Below, one piece after another: positions 1 to 10,046 of a DNA stretch of 41,555 nt. Below the pieces are notes generated by a model, which saw only the letters and a program-made list of their open reading frames with translations, did not search any database and was not told the origin of the DNA. Both the position numbers and the translations under genes were made by a program. The stretch's first letter is position 1. Each line of letters opens with the position of its first letter. The stretch covers positions 1 through 41,555 of the forward strand of contig JAGOLK010000010.1 in assembly GCA_017994115.1 (NCBI GenBank), read 5' to 3'. The DNA comes from Clostridia bacterium (GTDB lineage Bacteria > Bacillota > Clostridia > Lutisporales > Lutisporaceae).

Positions 1-111
1 GGTAAAAAATTGTTGGTTTCTGAAAGTCCGGAGGAAATTATTGAAAAAATTATCGAATATAAAAAGAGGATTTTTGACCTTTCATCGCTAATTATTAAAG
101 ATAACTTCTAA
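1..111 (+). CDS. flbD: FlbD family flagellar protein, C-terminal fragment
   Basis: An open frame runs from base 1 to a TAA at 109-111 and encodes 36 residues, cut by the window start. It contains a GKKLLVSES stretch followed by an EEIIEKIIEYKKRI helix. This resembles the end of the short FlbD/SwrD protein that in Firmicutes lies just upstream of motA in the fla/che operon. FlbD/SwrD in B. subtilis is reported to increase flagellar motor power. The motA ribosome binding site follows directly. The assignment rests on the short tail and on position, so confidence is moderate. Confidence 0.7.
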   Translation, partial: GKKLLVSESPEEIIEKIIEYKKRIFDLSSLIIKDNF

Positions 112-127
112 AGTGAGGTGCAAATAA

Positions 128-919
128 TTGGATTTAGCTTCAGTATTTGGTCTGGTAGGCGGAATAGCTGTTATTCTTATAACCATACTCCTCAGCGGTG
201 ATCTAATTGGATATGTAGATATACCTTCGATAATTTGTACTTTCGGCGGAACGATTGCTATGACATTTATGGCATTTCCGATTAAGAAGCTTAAGGAAGG
301 CTTTGCCGCTTTAAAGTATGTATTTGTATATAAGGAGACAGACGCTGAATATATTATAAAATCCATAATTGATCTGGCAAATACAGCACGAAAGGAAGGA
401 CTGCTTGCTTTGGAGGAGGCTGCTCAGCAGCTAAAAGATGACTTTCTGCAGAAAGGAATACTGCTGATTGTAGACGGTACCGATCCTGAACTTGTAAGAA
501 ATATTCTTGAAACAGAGCTGTCTTTTATTGAAGAAAGACATAAGAGCAATCAAGGGGTATATGAGTTTATGGCTGCCATAGGCCCGGGTTTTGGAATGCT
601 TGGAACACTTATCGGCTTGATAAACATGCTTGCAAACCTGTCGGATCCTTCAACAGTTGGTCCCAATATGGCAGTGGCAATTGTAACTACATTATATGGT
701 TCACTTATTGCAAACGTACTATGTAATCCTGTAATAAGCAAGCTTAAGATACGCAGTTCCCAGGAATCTCTTATGAAAGAGGTAATGCTGGAGGGAATGC
801 TGTCGATACAGGCAGGGGAGAATCCGAGAATAATTGAAGAGAAGCTTAAAGCCTTTATGTCGCCAAAACTTAGGAGCATGCTTGATTCATCAAAGGCACC
901 AAAAGAGGGAGAGGAATAA
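128..919 (+). CDS. motA: Flagellar motor stator protein MotA
   Basis: This 263-residue protein is a MotA/TolQ/ExbB family proton- or sodium-channel stator subunit. It has N-terminal membrane segments (about 1-50), a cytoplasmic loop with charged residues (about 60-145) and two C-terminal membrane segments beginning at AIGPGFGMLGTLIGLI. P153 lies in the conserved Pro-Gly motif that couples ion flow to torque. The start is TTG at 128, placed 8 bases after a GTGAGGTG ribosome binding site; no ATG fits the family start better. It is followed by motB after 2 bases, so the two are translationally linked and form the MotA5B2 stator. Confidence 0.96.
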   Translation: MDLASVFGLVGGIAVILITILLSGDLIGYVDIPSIICTFGGTIAMTFMAFPIKKLKEGFAALKYVFVYKETDAEYIIKSIIDLANTARKEGLLALEEAAQQLKDDFLQKGILLIVDGTDPELVRNILETELSFIEERHKSNQGVYEFMAAIGPGFGMLGTLIGLINMLANLSDPSTVGPNMAVAIVTTLYGSLIANVLCNPVISKLKIRSSQESLMKEVMLEGMLSIQAGENPRIIEEKLKAFMSPKLRSMLDSSKAPKEGEE

Positions 920-921
920 GT

Positions 922-1644
922 ATGGCCAGAAAAAGAGTTCAAGATGAGCCAAGTCCCGGAGCACCTGCGTGGATGTCTACTTACGGAGATATGGTAACCC
1001 TTCTTTTGTGTTTTTTTGTATTACTTTTTTCATTTGCAACTCTTGATGTTCAGAAATTTGAAGCTATAAAACAATCTATGAGCGGCTCTCTCGGTATTTT
1101 GGATTCAGGAATGACCTTGAGCATGGAACCCCTTGCTAATGCCTTTCCGGCTGATTCTCCTACGGAAGAAGTGGAAGAATTCAAGAAGCTCTATGAGCAA
1201 ATGAGTGAATATATTAAGGAAAATAATCTGGAAGCGAGTATTACTCTTCGCCTGGATGAACGGGGACTGCTGGTGAGATTTATGGATAATGTTCTTTTCG
1301 ACTCCGGCAAGGCGGACTTAACTCCCAAGGCCAGGGATATTATCAATAAAGTGGCTGAGATAATCAGGCAGAACGACAAAAATATCAGAATTGAAGGACA
1401 TACCGACAATGTACCGATTAATACCTTCAGATTTCCGTCAAATTGGGAGCTTTCGACTACCAGGGCAGTAAATGTGGTTAAATATCTTATAGAGGAAAAT
1501 GGGATATATGCGTACAGATTGTCCGCATCCGGTTATTCTGATCAGCATCCCGTTGATGATAATAATACGGCTGAAGGCCGGCAAAAAAACAGAAGAGTCG
1601 ACATGGTGATACTCAGAGACGATATTAAGGATTTAAATCCATAA
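922..1644 (+). CDS. motB: Flagellar motor stator protein MotB
   Basis: This 240-residue protein anchors the stator to peptidoglycan. A short cytoplasmic N-terminus is followed by one membrane helix (about 24-40). Just before it lies the ion-binding aspartate D23 in YGDMVTLLL, equivalent to D32 of E. coli MotB. A linker leads to a C-terminal OmpA-like domain (about 115-235) containing VLFDSGKADL, EGHTDNVPI, NWELSTTRA and GRQKNRRVDM. The length is typical. It starts 2 bases after motA, and its ribosome binding site (GAGGAATAAGT region) lies inside the motA end. Confidence 0.96.
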   Translation: MARKRVQDEPSPGAPAWMSTYGDMVTLLLCFFVLLFSFATLDVQKFEAIKQSMSGSLGILDSGMTLSMEPLANAFPADSPTEEVEEFKKLYEQMSEYIKENNLEASITLRLDERGLLVRFMDNVLFDSGKADLTPKARDIINKVAEIIRQNDKNIRIEGHTDNVPINTFRFPSNWELSTTRAVNVVKYLIEENGIYAYRLSASGYSDQHPVDDNNTAEGRQKNRRVDMVILRDDIKDLNP

Positions 1645-1663
1645 TTCTTGGGAGGGAGACGGA

Positions 1664-2089
1664 ATGAAACGAAATATTATCCTAATAGCGGCTATTGTGC
1701 TTTTACTTTTGGTTATAGTATCAGGTATAATAATATATATGTTTTTTAATAAGCCAAAAGTAGCAGAAGAGGAACCTATAAAAATCGACAAAAAACTCAT
1801 GATGTTGTCATTGGGTGATTCTTTTGTGAATAATGTAAAAGACAGCAAAAAAATATGCAAATTGACATTCAAACTGGAGGTCGACAAAGAAGTTGCCGAA
1901 TTGGTTACCTACAGGGAGTCAGAAATCAGAGACAGAATAAATGCACTTATAAGGTCCAAGACCGAAGCAGATCTGGAAGGAAAAGAAGGGCAGGAAAAGC
2001 TTCAAAAGGAAATTGTTGAAATTATAAAAAAGATTATTAATTCAAAGAAAATAAGAAATGTGTATTTTGACGAGTTTATAGTGCAGTAG
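1664..2089 (+). CDS. fliL: Flagellar basal body-associated protein FliL
   Basis: This 141-residue protein has a single N-terminal membrane anchor (about 5-27) and an extracytoplasmic domain. The C-terminal end reads KKIINSKKIRNVYFDEFIVQ-like, the conserved FliL tail. FliL surrounds the MotAB stator and modulates torque and stator stability. The ATG at 1664 follows a GGGAGGGAGA ribosome binding site. Its place between motB and fliM is the usual Firmicutes order. Sequence outside the tail is weakly conserved in this family, so the call depends on topology, length, tail motif and position. Confidence 0.9.
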   Translation: MKRNIILIAAIVLLLLVIVSGIIIYMFFNKPKVAEEEPIKIDKKLMMLSLGDSFVNNVKDSKKICKLTFKLEVDKEVAELVTYRESEIRDRINALIRSKTEADLEGKEGQEKLQKEIVEIIKKIINSKKIRNVYFDEFIVQ

Positions 2090-2105
2090 AGAAGGAGGTG
2101 GCTTT

Positions 2106-3101
2106 GTGTCCGAGGTTCTTTCGCAGAATGAAATAGATGCGCTTCTTAGTGCACTGAATTCTGGAGAAATAGATGTTCAAGAGATAAAAGAAGAAAAAGA
2201 AGAAAGAAAAGTCAGGGACTATAACTTCAAGATACCGAACAAGTTTGCAAAGGACCACACAAGAACTCTTCAAATCATGCACGAGAATTTTTCAAGACTG
2301 TTGCAGACATATCTTTCGGGGTATCTTAGGGCATTAGTTCAAATAGAAGTTATTTCGGTTGATCAGCTGACATATAATGAATTCACCAACTCTATGCCAA
2401 ACCCGTCAGTGCTTGGCATTGTGGAATTTGCCCCACTTACCGGATCAATAATAGTTGAAATGACACCGACGATTTCCTTTGCTATGATTGAGAGGATTCT
2501 TGGAGGTGCGGGGCATGCCTTCGAAAGAGTGAGAGGTTTTACCGAAATTGAGCTTAGCCTCCTGGAAAAAATAATCGGACAGATTATCAACTTTTTTAAA
2601 GACCCATGGAAAAATGTAATAGAATTGAGGCCAAGACTTAAGAAAATAGAGACAAACCCGCAGTTTGCACAAATTCTGTCACCTAATGAAACAGTAGCGC
2701 TTATAACATTAAATACCAAAATCGGAAATATTGAAGGAATGATTCATATTTGTATTCCGCATCTGGTTATTGAACCGGTAATTCCCAAGCTAAGCACCAA
2801 GTTTTGGTTCTCAGGCATTACCAAGGAAATAACAGGCAGTGATTTAAAGATAATCGAAAAGAAAATACAGAGCACTCTGCTTCCCATAAGAGTTGTACTG
2901 GGGGACAGCGAGATTACCGTAAGAGACTTCCTGGAGCTTGGAGCGGGTGATGTAATACAGCTTAATACATCAGTAAATGATGACCTGAAAATATATGTAG
3001 GCAATTTAAAGAAATTCAGCGGTAAGCCCGGATTGAAGAAGAACAAGGTGTCAGTGAAAATTACACGAATAGAAAAGAAAGGAGATGATTATGATGAGTG
3101 A
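2106..3101 (+). CDS. fliM: Flagellar motor switch protein FliM
   Basis: This 331-residue C-ring subunit bridges FliG to FliY/FliN and binds phosphorylated CheY. The N-terminus carries the CheY-P binding peptide [13 protein letters not shown]. The middle CheC-like domain begins near FARLLQTYL-type residues ([17 protein letters not shown]) and includes VDQLTYNEF. The C-terminal SpoA/FliN-like domain lies at about 255-325 ([22 protein letters not shown]). The start is GTG at 2106 behind GAAGGAGGTGG. Its 3' end overlaps the fliY start, indicating translational coupling. Confidence 0.96.
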   Translation: MSEVLSQNEIDALLSALNSGEIDVQEIKEEKEERKVRDYNFKIPNKFAKDHTRTLQIMHENFSRLLQTYLSGYLRALVQIEVISVDQLTYNEFTNSMPNPSVLGIVEFAPLTGSIIVEMTPTISFAMIERILGGAGHAFERVRGFTEIELSLLEKIIGQIINFFKDPWKNVIELRPRLKKIETNPQFAQILSPNETVALITLNTKIGNIEGMIHICIPHLVIEPVIPKLSTKFWFSGITKEITGSDLKIIEKKIQSTLLPIRVVLGDSEITVRDFLELGAGDVIQLNTSVNDDLKIYVGNLKKFSGKPGLKKNKVSVKITRIEKKGDDYDE

Positions 3102-4272
3102 GATGCTGTCACAGGAAGAGATAGACGCCCTGCTTAAGGGAGATAGCGCAACAGCGCCTCAAGATAATTCATCTTCTCAAGCCGGTCATGATAGTGTTCT
3201 TACAACGGAAGAAATAGATGCTCTGGGTGAGATAGGAAATATCAGCATGGGGACTTCAGCTACGACATTATTTACTCTTCTGAACAACAAAGTAAGCATA
3301 ACCACGCCAAAAGTGTCGGTTGTTACATGGGAAGAGCTTTCAATACAATATCCAATTCCGTATGTTGCGGTGCAGGTTCAATATAAAGAGGGCCTGGAAG
3401 GGTCTAACCTGCTTATATTAAAAGAAGATGACGTAAAAATAATTACAGATTTGATGATGGGCGGGCCGGGGGAGATAAGCCCCGATTCGGTAGGCGACCT
3501 TCAGCTTAGTGCCATAGGGGAAGCCATGAACCAAATGATTGGTTCATCCTCAACTTCGTTATCTTCAATGTTCAATAAGAGAATAGATATTTTCCCTCCC
3601 CGTGCGTTTATATTATACTTTCAGAACTTAAGCGAACTTGAACAGTTCAATTCAGTCGATAAAGTGGTTAAAATTGCTTTTAAGATGGAAGTAGGAGATA
3701 TAATAGACAGTGAAATAATGCAGCTTATACCGATAGATTTTGCAAAAGAGCTTGTAAGAAGCCTTATGGATAACATTTCAACTGAGTCTGAACCCATATT
3801 CGTAGGCAAAGCCGAAGAGCCTCAAGTGAAGCAGCCGGCTGTTAGCGATCCCGGCACTCAGCCCAAAAAGCCGGAAAGCAATACAATACTTAGCAAAGGG
3901 TATGAAGAAAGAGAGGAGAATGAGCCTGCTGCAAGAAGAGAGGAACGTAAAGTTGTCAATGTTCAGCCCGTACAATACCAGACCTTTGATGTCGAAAAAT
4001 TGAACGCTGAAAAAGAAAGCATTGAGCTTATTATGGATGTTCCGCTTGAAATAACAGTCGAGTTGGGACGGACAAAAAAATTGATAAGAGATATTCTTGA
4101 GTTCAGCCCGGGTACAATTCTTGAGCTGGACAAGCTTGCAGGAGAACCTGTGGATATAATGGTAAACGGTAAATACATTGCCAAGGGCGAAGTAGTCGTA
4201 ATCGACGAAAGCTTTGGTGTAAGAATCACTGATATTGTAAGTGCATCGAAGCGTCTTAGCAGAATTCAATAG
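3091..4272 (+). CDS. fliY: Flagellar motor switch phosphatase FliY
   Basis: This 393-residue protein combines three parts. First is a CheY-P binding N-terminal peptide ([13 protein letters not shown]). Second is a CheC-type phosphatase domain with two active-site motifs, DALGEIGN (about 45-52) and SAIGEAMN (about 143-150), each followed 22 residues later by Pro as in the D/S-x3-E-x2-N-x22-P consensus. A charged linker leads to a C-terminal FliN/SpoA domain (about 315-390). FliY dephosphorylates CheY-P at the motor switch. ATG codons lie at 3085, 3091 and 3094; the AAAGGAG at 3078-3084 favours 3091 or 3094. It overlaps the fliM end. Confidence 0.94.
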   Translation: MMSEMLSQEEIDALLKGDSATAPQDNSSSQAGHDSVLTTEEIDALGEIGNISMGTSATTLFTLLNNKVSITTPKVSVVTWEELSIQYPIPYVAVQVQYKEGLEGSNLLILKEDDVKIITDLMMGGPGEISPDSVGDLQLSAIGEAMNQMIGSSSTSLSSMFNKRIDIFPPRAFILYFQNLSELEQFNSVDKVVKIAFKMEVGDIIDSEIMQLIPIDFAKELVRSLMDNISTESEPIFVGKAEEPQVKQPAVSDPGTQPKKPESNTILSKGYEEREENEPAARREERKVVNVQPVQYQTFDVEKLNAEKESIELIMDVPLEITVELGRTKKLIRDILEFSPGTILELDKLAGEPVDIMVNGKYIAKGEVVVIDESFGVRITDIVSASKRLSRIQ

Positions 4273-4307
4273 TCAATATTTTACATTTACAAGGAGGAAA
4301 TAATCAA

Positions 4308-4670
4308 ATGGCTAACGGTATACTGATTGTTGACGACGCGGCATTCATGAGAATGATGATTAAGGATGTATTGTCAAAAAACGGTTTTGAAATCAGCGGA
4401 GAGGCTGAGAATGGCGCAAAGGCTATAGAAAAGTACAAGGAAATCAATCCTGATTTAGTTATAATGGATATTACTATGCCTGAAGTTGACGGGATACAAG
4501 CCGTAAAGGAAATCAAAAAAATAAACAGTGCCGCAAAGGTTATTATGTGTTCCGCCATGGGACAGCAGGCTATGGTCATAGAAGCAATACAAGCAGGAGC
4601 AAAAGATTTTATTGTTAAGCCCTTCCAGGCAGAAAGGATTATTGAGGCAGTTAAGAAGGTATTGGGATAA
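4308..4670 (+). CDS. cheY: Chemotaxis response regulator CheY
   Basis: This is a stand-alone 120-residue receiver domain. The acidic pair D9-D10, phospho-acceptor D54 (in VIMDITMPEVDG), the Ser/Thr switch position in MCSAMG and the conserved Lys in IVKPFQ are all present, so it should be phosphorylatable. It has no output domain. In this operon it would be phosphorylated by CheA, bind FliM and FliY N-terminal peptides and be dephosphorylated by FliY and CheC. The ATG at 4308 follows AAGGAGGAAA. Position after fliY and before fliO matches Bacillus. Confidence 0.96.
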   Translation: MANGILIVDDAAFMRMMIKDVLSKNGFEISGEAENGAKAIEKYKEINPDLVIMDITMPEVDGIQAVKEIKKINSAAKVIMCSAMGQQAMVIEAIQAGAKDFIVKPFQAERIIEAVKKVLG

Positions 4671-4685
4671 GAAGGAGCAGGTTTT

Positions 4686-5087
4686 ATGAATACAGGCAGT
4701 ACAATATACGGAATACTATACTTCCTGTTTATGTCAGCTGTTATTCTGGCTGCCGCTTATTATGCAACAAGATTTTTGTCAAAAAGAAGCCTCAGAAATG
4801 CCGGAAGTAAGAATCTTAAGATAGTGGAAGCAGCACCTCTTGGTATTGACAAAAGCATTTTACTTGTTAAGGTAGGAGAACAATATCTTCTGCTGGGAAG
4901 TACACAGAAGAGCATAACCCTGCTTACGGAGGTAGACCCTGAAAAACTGACTGTTGGAGATGATGAAAGTATTGAAGTTTATATGAGCAGCTTTCAGGAT
5001 GAAAACAAAAAAATCGGGATGAACTCAATAAAGGATAATCTAAACAAGCTGAAATCAATTGTTAGAGGTAACAGAACAGATGTATAA
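4686..5087 (+). CDS. fliO: Flagellar biosynthetic protein FliO
   Basis: This 133-residue protein has one N-terminal membrane helix (about 9-30) followed by a small cytoplasmic domain. That domain carries the family pattern of a basic patch (RFLSKRSL), then KIVEAAPLGIDKSILLVKVGEQYLLLGST, which is the FliO/FliZ core. FliO assists assembly of the FliP-FliQ-FliR export gate. The ATG at 4686 follows AGAAGGAGCAGG. Its last 8 bases overlap the start of fliP, which supports co-translation and the FliO assignment. Confidence 0.92.
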   Translation: MNTGSTIYGILYFLFMSAVILAAAYYATRFLSKRSLRNAGSKNLKIVEAAPLGIDKSILLVKVGEQYLLLGSTQKSITLLTEVDPEKLTVGDDESIEVYMSSFQDENKKIGMNSIKDNLNKLKSIVRGNRTDV

Positions 5088-5844
5088 GAAAAATGGTATT
5101 ATAAAAATTATACTGATTTTGGCATTAATAATTTTAATGGGAATTATTGATGTTTGGTGCGAACCGCTTCCGATACCCAAAATAGGACTTGATATCGAAA
5201 CTGCCGAAAATCCTCAGGATGTGGCACTGAGCATGCAGATACTTTTTATACTTACTATTATTTCCCTTGCACCGTCAATACTGATTATGCTTACTTCTTT
5301 TACCAGGATAATAATTGTGCTTTCATTTACAAGAAATGCCCTGGGTACGCAGCAGATGCCGCCTAATCAAGTGCTTATAGGGCTGGCACTGTTTCTAACA
5401 TTTTTCATAATGTCACCGGTAATTACAGAAATCAATGAAAATGCATTCACACCGTTTACAAATGGTGAGATTACTCAAGAGGCCGCGATAGAAAAGGCTG
5501 AAGAGCCTATACGCAATTTTATGTTTAAGTACACAAGAGAAAAGGATCTTGCATTGTTCCTGAATCTAAGCCAGGTGAAACAGCCCTTGGCCATGATCGA
5601 TATACCAACCTCTGCGCTTATACCGGCATTTATTATAAGCGAGCTTAAAACAGCCTTTGAGATTGGTTTTTTCTTATATATACCTTTTTTGATGATAGAT
5701 ATGATTGTATCAAGTACACTTATGTCAATGGGTATGATGATGCTGCCGCCGATTATGATTTCAATGCCTTTTAAAATATTACTTTTTGTAATGGTTGACG
5801 GCTGGAATCTGATTGTAAGATCTCTTATTTTGGGATTTAAATAA
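5080..5844 (+). CDS. fliP: Flagellar type III export gate protein FliP
   Basis: This 254-residue protein starts with a cleavable-type signal peptide (about 1-25, ending near the WCEPLP residues). Four membrane segments follow. The FliP core motifs include APSILIMLTSFTRIIIVLSFTRNALGTQQMPPNQVLIGLALFLTFFIM in pieces (TSFTRIIIVLSFTRNALG and QQMPPNQVLIGLALFLT) and a C-terminal PPIMISMPFKILLFVMVDGW stretch. FliP forms the core of the FliPQR export pore. I chose ATG 5080, which overlaps fliO by 8 bases and has GAGG upstream. A longer TTG start at 5059 would lengthen the signal peptide with polar residues and is less likely. Confidence 0.95.
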   Translation: MYKKNGIIKIILILALIILMGIIDVWCEPLPIPKIGLDIETAENPQDVALSMQILFILTIISLAPSILIMLTSFTRIIIVLSFTRNALGTQQMPPNQVLIGLALFLTFFIMSPVITEINENAFTPFTNGEITQEAAIEKAEEPIRNFMFKYTREKDLALFLNLSQVKQPLAMIDIPTSALIPAFIISELKTAFEIGFFLYIPFLMIDMIVSSTLMSMGMMMLPPIMISMPFKILLFVMVDGWNLIVRSLILGFK

Positions 5845-5858
5845 TTGAGGTGTAACCT

Positions 5859-6128
5859 ATGGATCAAGCAATAGTAATTGATGTTGCACGGGAAGCAATA
5901 AAATCTGTTTTGCTGGTTTCAGCGCCAATACTGGGATTGGGGCTTCTGGTCGGCCTTATAGTAAGCATAGTGCAGGCAACTACACAGATACAAGAACCTA
6001 CTTTATCGTTTATACCGAAGATAATAGCCGTTTCCTTGACTATGCTGGTCTTTGGCCCATGGATGATGAACATAATGTATGAGTTTACCGTAAGGCTGTT
6101 TGAGAATATCCCTGTTTATATTAAATGA
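5859..6128 (+). CDS. fliQ: Flagellar type III export gate protein FliQ
   Basis: This 89-residue protein has two membrane helices (about 15-38 and 50-75) separated by the conserved TQIQEPTLSFIPK loop, the FliQ signature. It forms part of the FliP5Q4R1 export gate. The ATG at 5859 follows TTGAGGTGTAACCT. The stop overlaps the fliR start as ATGA, a typical translational-coupling junction. Confidence 0.96.
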   Translation: MDQAIVIDVAREAIKSVLLVSAPILGLGLLVGLIVSIVQATTQIQEPTLSFIPKIIAVSLTMLVFGPWMMNIMYEFTVRLFENIPVYIK

Positions 6129-6916
6129 TTATGGATAGTATTAGTGTTATTTTGGTCGATAGATTCCTGGTACTGCTGCTGGTTTTTATAAGAATGACCG
6201 CTCTTTTCGTAGTAACACCGGTATTCGGAAGGAGAGAGATGCCGGCATATTTAAAAATTGGACTTGCATTTTTCTGTTCTTACATAATGGTTCCTTTGCT
6301 GGGAGATGTCCGGATTGAATATTCCAACATATTTAGTTTTTCAGCGATTATAGCCAAGGAATTTATGGTGGGAATAATAATTGGATTTGTAAGCTTTATG
6401 GTTTTTTCAGCCCTTTATTTGGCAGGACAGATAATTGACATGCAGGTTGGCTTCGGAATGGTGAATGTTCTTGACCCGACCACGAATACTCAGGTTCCTT
6501 TGATAGGCAACTTTATATATATTATGACTACAATACTTTTTCTGGCAATTGACGGGCATCATGTACTTCTGGCAGCATTATACAAAAGCTATAGTGTTTT
6601 GCCTATTGACGGCTTTGCTTTTACCGAAGCTATGACAAATAATATTGCTTCAATTTTTGCCGAGGTATTCCTAATAGGGTTCAAAATAAGCATTCCGGTA
6701 ATGGCTGCTACTCTGCTTGCCGAGGTAGCCCTTGGAATACTTTCAAGAACTGTTCCTCAGATGAATGTATTCATAGTAGGCCTTCCCTTGAGAATTGGTA
6801 TCGGCCTTATTACACTTTACATAATGATTCCTGTGTTTATACAGATTATCACGGTTACCTTTGACAGGATGTACGGCTATGTCTACTTGATAATAAGGAG
6901 TATGGCTAAAGGATGA
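6125..6916 (+). CDS. fliR: Flagellar type III export gate protein FliR
   Basis: This 263-residue membrane protein has about six hydrophobic segments. It carries FliR motifs such as TPVFGRREMPAYLKIGLAF (about 35-53), AGQIIDMQVGFGMVNVLDP and a C-terminal RTVPQMNVFIVGLPLRIGIG stretch. FliR completes the export-gate helical pore with FliP and FliQ. Two in-frame ATGs, 6125 and 6131, are possible. 6125 overlaps the fliQ stop. The 3' end overlaps the flhB start as ATGA. Confidence 0.95.
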   Translation: MIMDSISVILVDRFLVLLLVFIRMTALFVVTPVFGRREMPAYLKIGLAFFCSYIMVPLLGDVRIEYSNIFSFSAIIAKEFMVGIIIGFVSFMVFSALYLAGQIIDMQVGFGMVNVLDPTTNTQVPLIGNFIYIMTTILFLAIDGHHVLLAALYKSYSVLPIDGFAFTEAMTNNIASIFAEVFLIGFKISIPVMAATLLAEVALGILSRTVPQMNVFIVGLPLRIGIGLITLYIMIPVFIQIITVTFDRMYGYVYLIIRSMAKG

Positions 6917-8004
6917 AAGATTATGCTTATTTAAAGATAAATCTTCAGCTGTTCGGAGAAAAGACCGAACCCGCAACTCCAAAGAGAAGACAGGAGCTGC
7001 GGCAGAAGGGCCAGATTCCAAGGAGCAGGGAGTTAGTGACAGCGGTAGTGCTGTTGATTTCATTCTTTAGCATGAGGTTTCTTTCAAAATTTATATTCGG
7101 TGATTTGATATTTGCCGTAAGGAATTCCCTGAGTTTTCCCAAGGATATTGATTCCAGGTTTACCACTAATGAAATTATGCTTATATTTCTGCAAAACCTC
7201 TTAATATTTGCAAAGATACTTGCGCCAATACTGCTGATAGTTGCTCTTTGCGTAATAATAATGAACTATGTTCAGATTGGTTCTGTATTTACAGCCAAGC
7301 CCTTAATGCCGAATTTGAATAAAATTAACCCGGTTGAAGGCTTCAAGAGGCTGTTTTCAAAAAACGCTTATGTGGAATTGCTTAAATCCATTTTAAAAAT
7401 AGGGATTATAGGATTCATCATTTATGATTATCTCGTTGATAATTACAGGGTAATTCCTGAATTGCTGAATATGAATGTTGAAAGTACAATGATATTCATC
7501 GGAAATACAATTATCAGCGTTGGCATTAGGGCTGCTGCGGTGCTGCTTATCCTCTCGGTTTTTGATTATGCCTTTCAGAAATGGAATTTTGAAAAAGAGA
7601 TAAGGATGTCAAAGCAGGAGATAAAAGACGAATACAAGCTTACTGAAGGCAATCCTCAAATAAAATCAAAAATTAAAGAAAAGCAGAGGCAGCTTTCACT
7701 AAGAAGAATGATGGCAGAGGTTCCGTCTGCCGATGTAATAATAACAAACCCTACGCATTTTGCTATTGCCGTCAAATATGAAGAGGCTGTTTCGGAAGCC
7801 CCGGTGGTAATAGCAAAGGGAAAAGACCTTATTGCAGAAAAAATCAAGGATACGGCAAAAAAGAACAATGTACCGATAGTAGAAAACAAACCCCTTGCTC
7901 AAGCCTTATATAAAAGCGTAGAAATAGGACAGCAGATACCCAGTGAACTGTACAAGGCAGTGGCAGAGGTACTGGCATATGTATACAGTTTGAAAGACAA
8001 ATAG
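6913..8004 (+). CDS. flhB: Flagellar type III export switch protein FlhB
   Basis: This 363-residue protein controls substrate specificity of the flagellar export apparatus. The N-terminus has [18 protein letters not shown] and [10 protein letters not shown]-type residues, then four membrane segments (about 35-215). The cytoplasmic domain contains [20 protein letters not shown] and the autocleavage motif NPTH at N279-P280. Cleavage there normally switches export from rod/hook to filament substrates. All expected residues are present. ATG 6913 overlaps the fliR stop. Confidence 0.96.
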   Translation: MKDYAYLKINLQLFGEKTEPATPKRRQELRQKGQIPRSRELVTAVVLLISFFSMRFLSKFIFGDLIFAVRNSLSFPKDIDSRFTTNEIMLIFLQNLLIFAKILAPILLIVALCVIIMNYVQIGSVFTAKPLMPNLNKINPVEGFKRLFSKNAYVELLKSILKIGIIGFIIYDYLVDNYRVIPELLNMNVESTMIFIGNTIISVGIRAAAVLLILSVFDYAFQKWNFEKEIRMSKQEIKDEYKLTEGNPQIKSKIKEKQRQLSLRRMMAEVPSADVIITNPTHFAIAVKYEEAVSEAPVVIAKGKDLIAEKIKDTAKKNNVPIVENKPLAQALYKSVEIGQQIPSELYKAVAEVLAYVYSLKDK

Positions 8005-8018
8005 AAGGAGACCTATGT

Positions 8019-10046
8019 ATGGGCAGATATAGTGATGTAATAGCAGTTTTGATTGTAGCTTTAATAATTCTTATAGTAATACCGGTTCCTACTATTTTGA
8101 TTGACATACTGCTTACATTGAATATTTCATTGTCACTGGTTATTTTCCTGTTATCCATGTATATAAAGGAATCGCTGCAATTTTCGATTTTTCCGACAAT
8201 ACTGCTGATTACGACGCTGTTCCGATTGTGCCTTAATTTCTCCACAACAAGGCTGATACTGGGCAAGGGATATGCAGGTGAAGTTATAAATGCCTTTGGC
8301 AGCTTTGTAACAGGCAGTAATCCTATAGTTGGTTTTATAATGTTTCTTATACTTGTTATAGTACAATACATAGTTATTACAAAGGGTGCAGAGAGGGTTT
8401 CCGAGGTTTCCGCAAGATTCACGCTGGATGCAATGCCGGGCAAGCAAATGGCCATAGACGCGGATTTGAATTCCGGCCTGATAAATGAAATGGAAGCCAA
8501 GGAAAGAAGAAAAGCAATACAGCAGGAAGCTGACTTTTACGGAGCTATGGACGGAGCCAGCAAGTTTGTAAAGGGTGACGCAATTGCAGGTATTATAATT
8601 ACAGTAATAAATATTGTAGGCGGTTTTGCAATTGGAATGCTGCAAATGGACTTGGACTTTATCGAATCCCTTTCAACATTTACTAATCTGACTATAGGAG
8701 ATGGTTTGGTTTCACAGATTCCGGCACTGCTTGTTTCAATTGCGGCAGGCATGGTTGTGACAAGGGCGGCTTCAAATTCAGACCTGGGAACTGATATCCT
8801 GGCACAGCTTTTATCAGAGCCAAAAGTACTTTATATCGCATCGGGGGCATTGTTTATATTGGCATTCACCGGATTGCCTCCTTTACCGAATATTATACTG
8901 GCATGCTTACTGGGGTTTATGGGGTACAACCTTAGAAAGACTATAAAGGAAGCACAGAAGGAAGAGGAAATAAAAGCCCAGGATTTTGAAGTCGAAGAGA
9001 TTAGAAAACCTGAGAATGTTATGTCGCTGCTGCAGGTGGATCCGATAGAACTTGAGTTCGGATACGGGATTATACCCTTGGCGGATGTGAATCAGGGCGG
9101 AGATCTTCTTGACAGGGTTGTAATGATAAGAAGACAGTGTGCTCTGGACTTGGGCTTGATAGTACCGGTCATAAGGCTGAGAGACAATATACAACTTAAA
9201 CCCAATGATTATATAATTAAAATAAAAGGCAATGAGGTAGCAAGCGGAGAACTGATGTTCGACAATTATCTGGCAATGAACCCCGGCACCGCTGACGGTG
9301 AATTGGATGGAATAAAGACCACGGAACCGGCTTTTGGCCTGCCGGCAGTGTGGATTAGCGAAAACCAGAAGGAGAGGGCAGAAATGATGGGATATACCGT
9401 GGTGGATCCGCCTTCTGTAATAGCCACACATCTTACAGAAATCATAAAAACTCATGCCCATGAACTATTGGGCAGACAGGATGTTCAAAAAATTATTGAT
9501 AATGTGAGAGAAAACTATCCGGCACTGGTGGAAGATGTTATTCCCAAACAGCTTAGCATCGGAGATGTTCAGAAGGTTCTTGCCAACTTGCTGAAGGAAG
9601 GCGTATCCATAAGGGATATGGTTACCATATTGGAGACCCTTGCGGATTATGCACCTATGACAAAAGACACCGACATGCTTACCGAATACGTAAGGCAGTC
9701 AATGAGAAGAAATATTACCAAACGCTTTATAGTTGAAATGCAGGCAAAGGTAATAACATTGGATGCGGTTCTTGAACAAACCATATTGGATTCAGTGCAG
9801 CAGACAGAGTACGGTTCATATTTGAACCTTGAACCCAATACAGCACAGCGCATAATAAATAATCTTCTTAAGGAGATGCAGAAGCTGACGTCATTGGGAG
9901 AACAACCCATAATACTGGCTTCACCTGTCGTAAGGCTGTACTTCAAGAGACTGACCGAACAGGTTGCTCCGGGACTAATAGTGCTGTCATATAATGAGCT
10001 TGACCCATTGGTTGAGATACAATCCGTAGGGGTGGTGAGTATATAA
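8019..10046 (+). CDS. flhA: Flagellar type III export protein FlhA
   Basis: This 675-residue protein has about eight N-terminal membrane helices (about 5-310) and a large C-terminal cytoplasmic domain. The FHIPEP-family signature region appears as [21 protein letters not shown] (about 145-165). FlhA forms the nonameric export ring that docks chaperone-substrate complexes and conducts protons. The C-terminal domain shows the expected [16 protein letters not shown] and TDPP-type ([12 protein letters not shown]) segments. ATG 8019 follows AGAAGGAGACC. It ends one base into flhF (overlap ATAATGA). Confidence 0.96.
   Translation: MGRYSDVIAVLIVALIILIVIPVPTILIDILLTLNISLSLVIFLLSMYIKESLQFSIFPTILLITTLFRLCLNFSTTRLILGKGYAGEVINAFGSFVTGSNPIVGFIMFLILVIVQYIVITKGAERVSEVSARFTLDAMPGKQMAIDADLNSGLINEMEAKERRKAIQQEADFYGAMDGASKFVKGDAIAGIIITVINIVGGFAIGMLQMDLDFIESLSTFTNLTIGDGLVSQIPALLVSIAAGMVVTRAASNSDLGTDILAQLLSEPKVLYIASGALFILAFTGLPPLPNIILACLLGFMGYNLRKTIKEAQKEEEIKAQDFEVEEIRKPENVMSLLQVDPIELEFGYGIIPLADVNQGGDLLDRVVMIRRQCALDLGLIVPVIRLRDNIQLKPNDYIIKIKGNEVASGELMFDNYLAMNPGTADGELDGIKTTEPAFGLPAVWISENQKERAEMMGYTVVDPPSVIATHLTEIIKTHAHELLGRQDVQKIIDNVRENYPALVEDVIPKQLSIGDVQKVLANLLKEGVSIRDMVTILETLADYAPMTKDTDMLTEYVRQSMRRNITKRFIVEMQAKVITLDAVLEQTILDSVQQTEYGSYLNLEPNTAQRIINNLLKEMQKLTSLGEQPIILASPVVRLYFKRLTEQVAPGLIVLSYNELDPLVEIQSVGVVSI

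Noticed and set aside
8907-9461. 184-codon minus-strand open frame inside flhA
   Set aside because: It lies wholly opposite a conserved gene, has no credible start site and encodes a Tyr/His/Cys-rich sequence typical of shadow frames.
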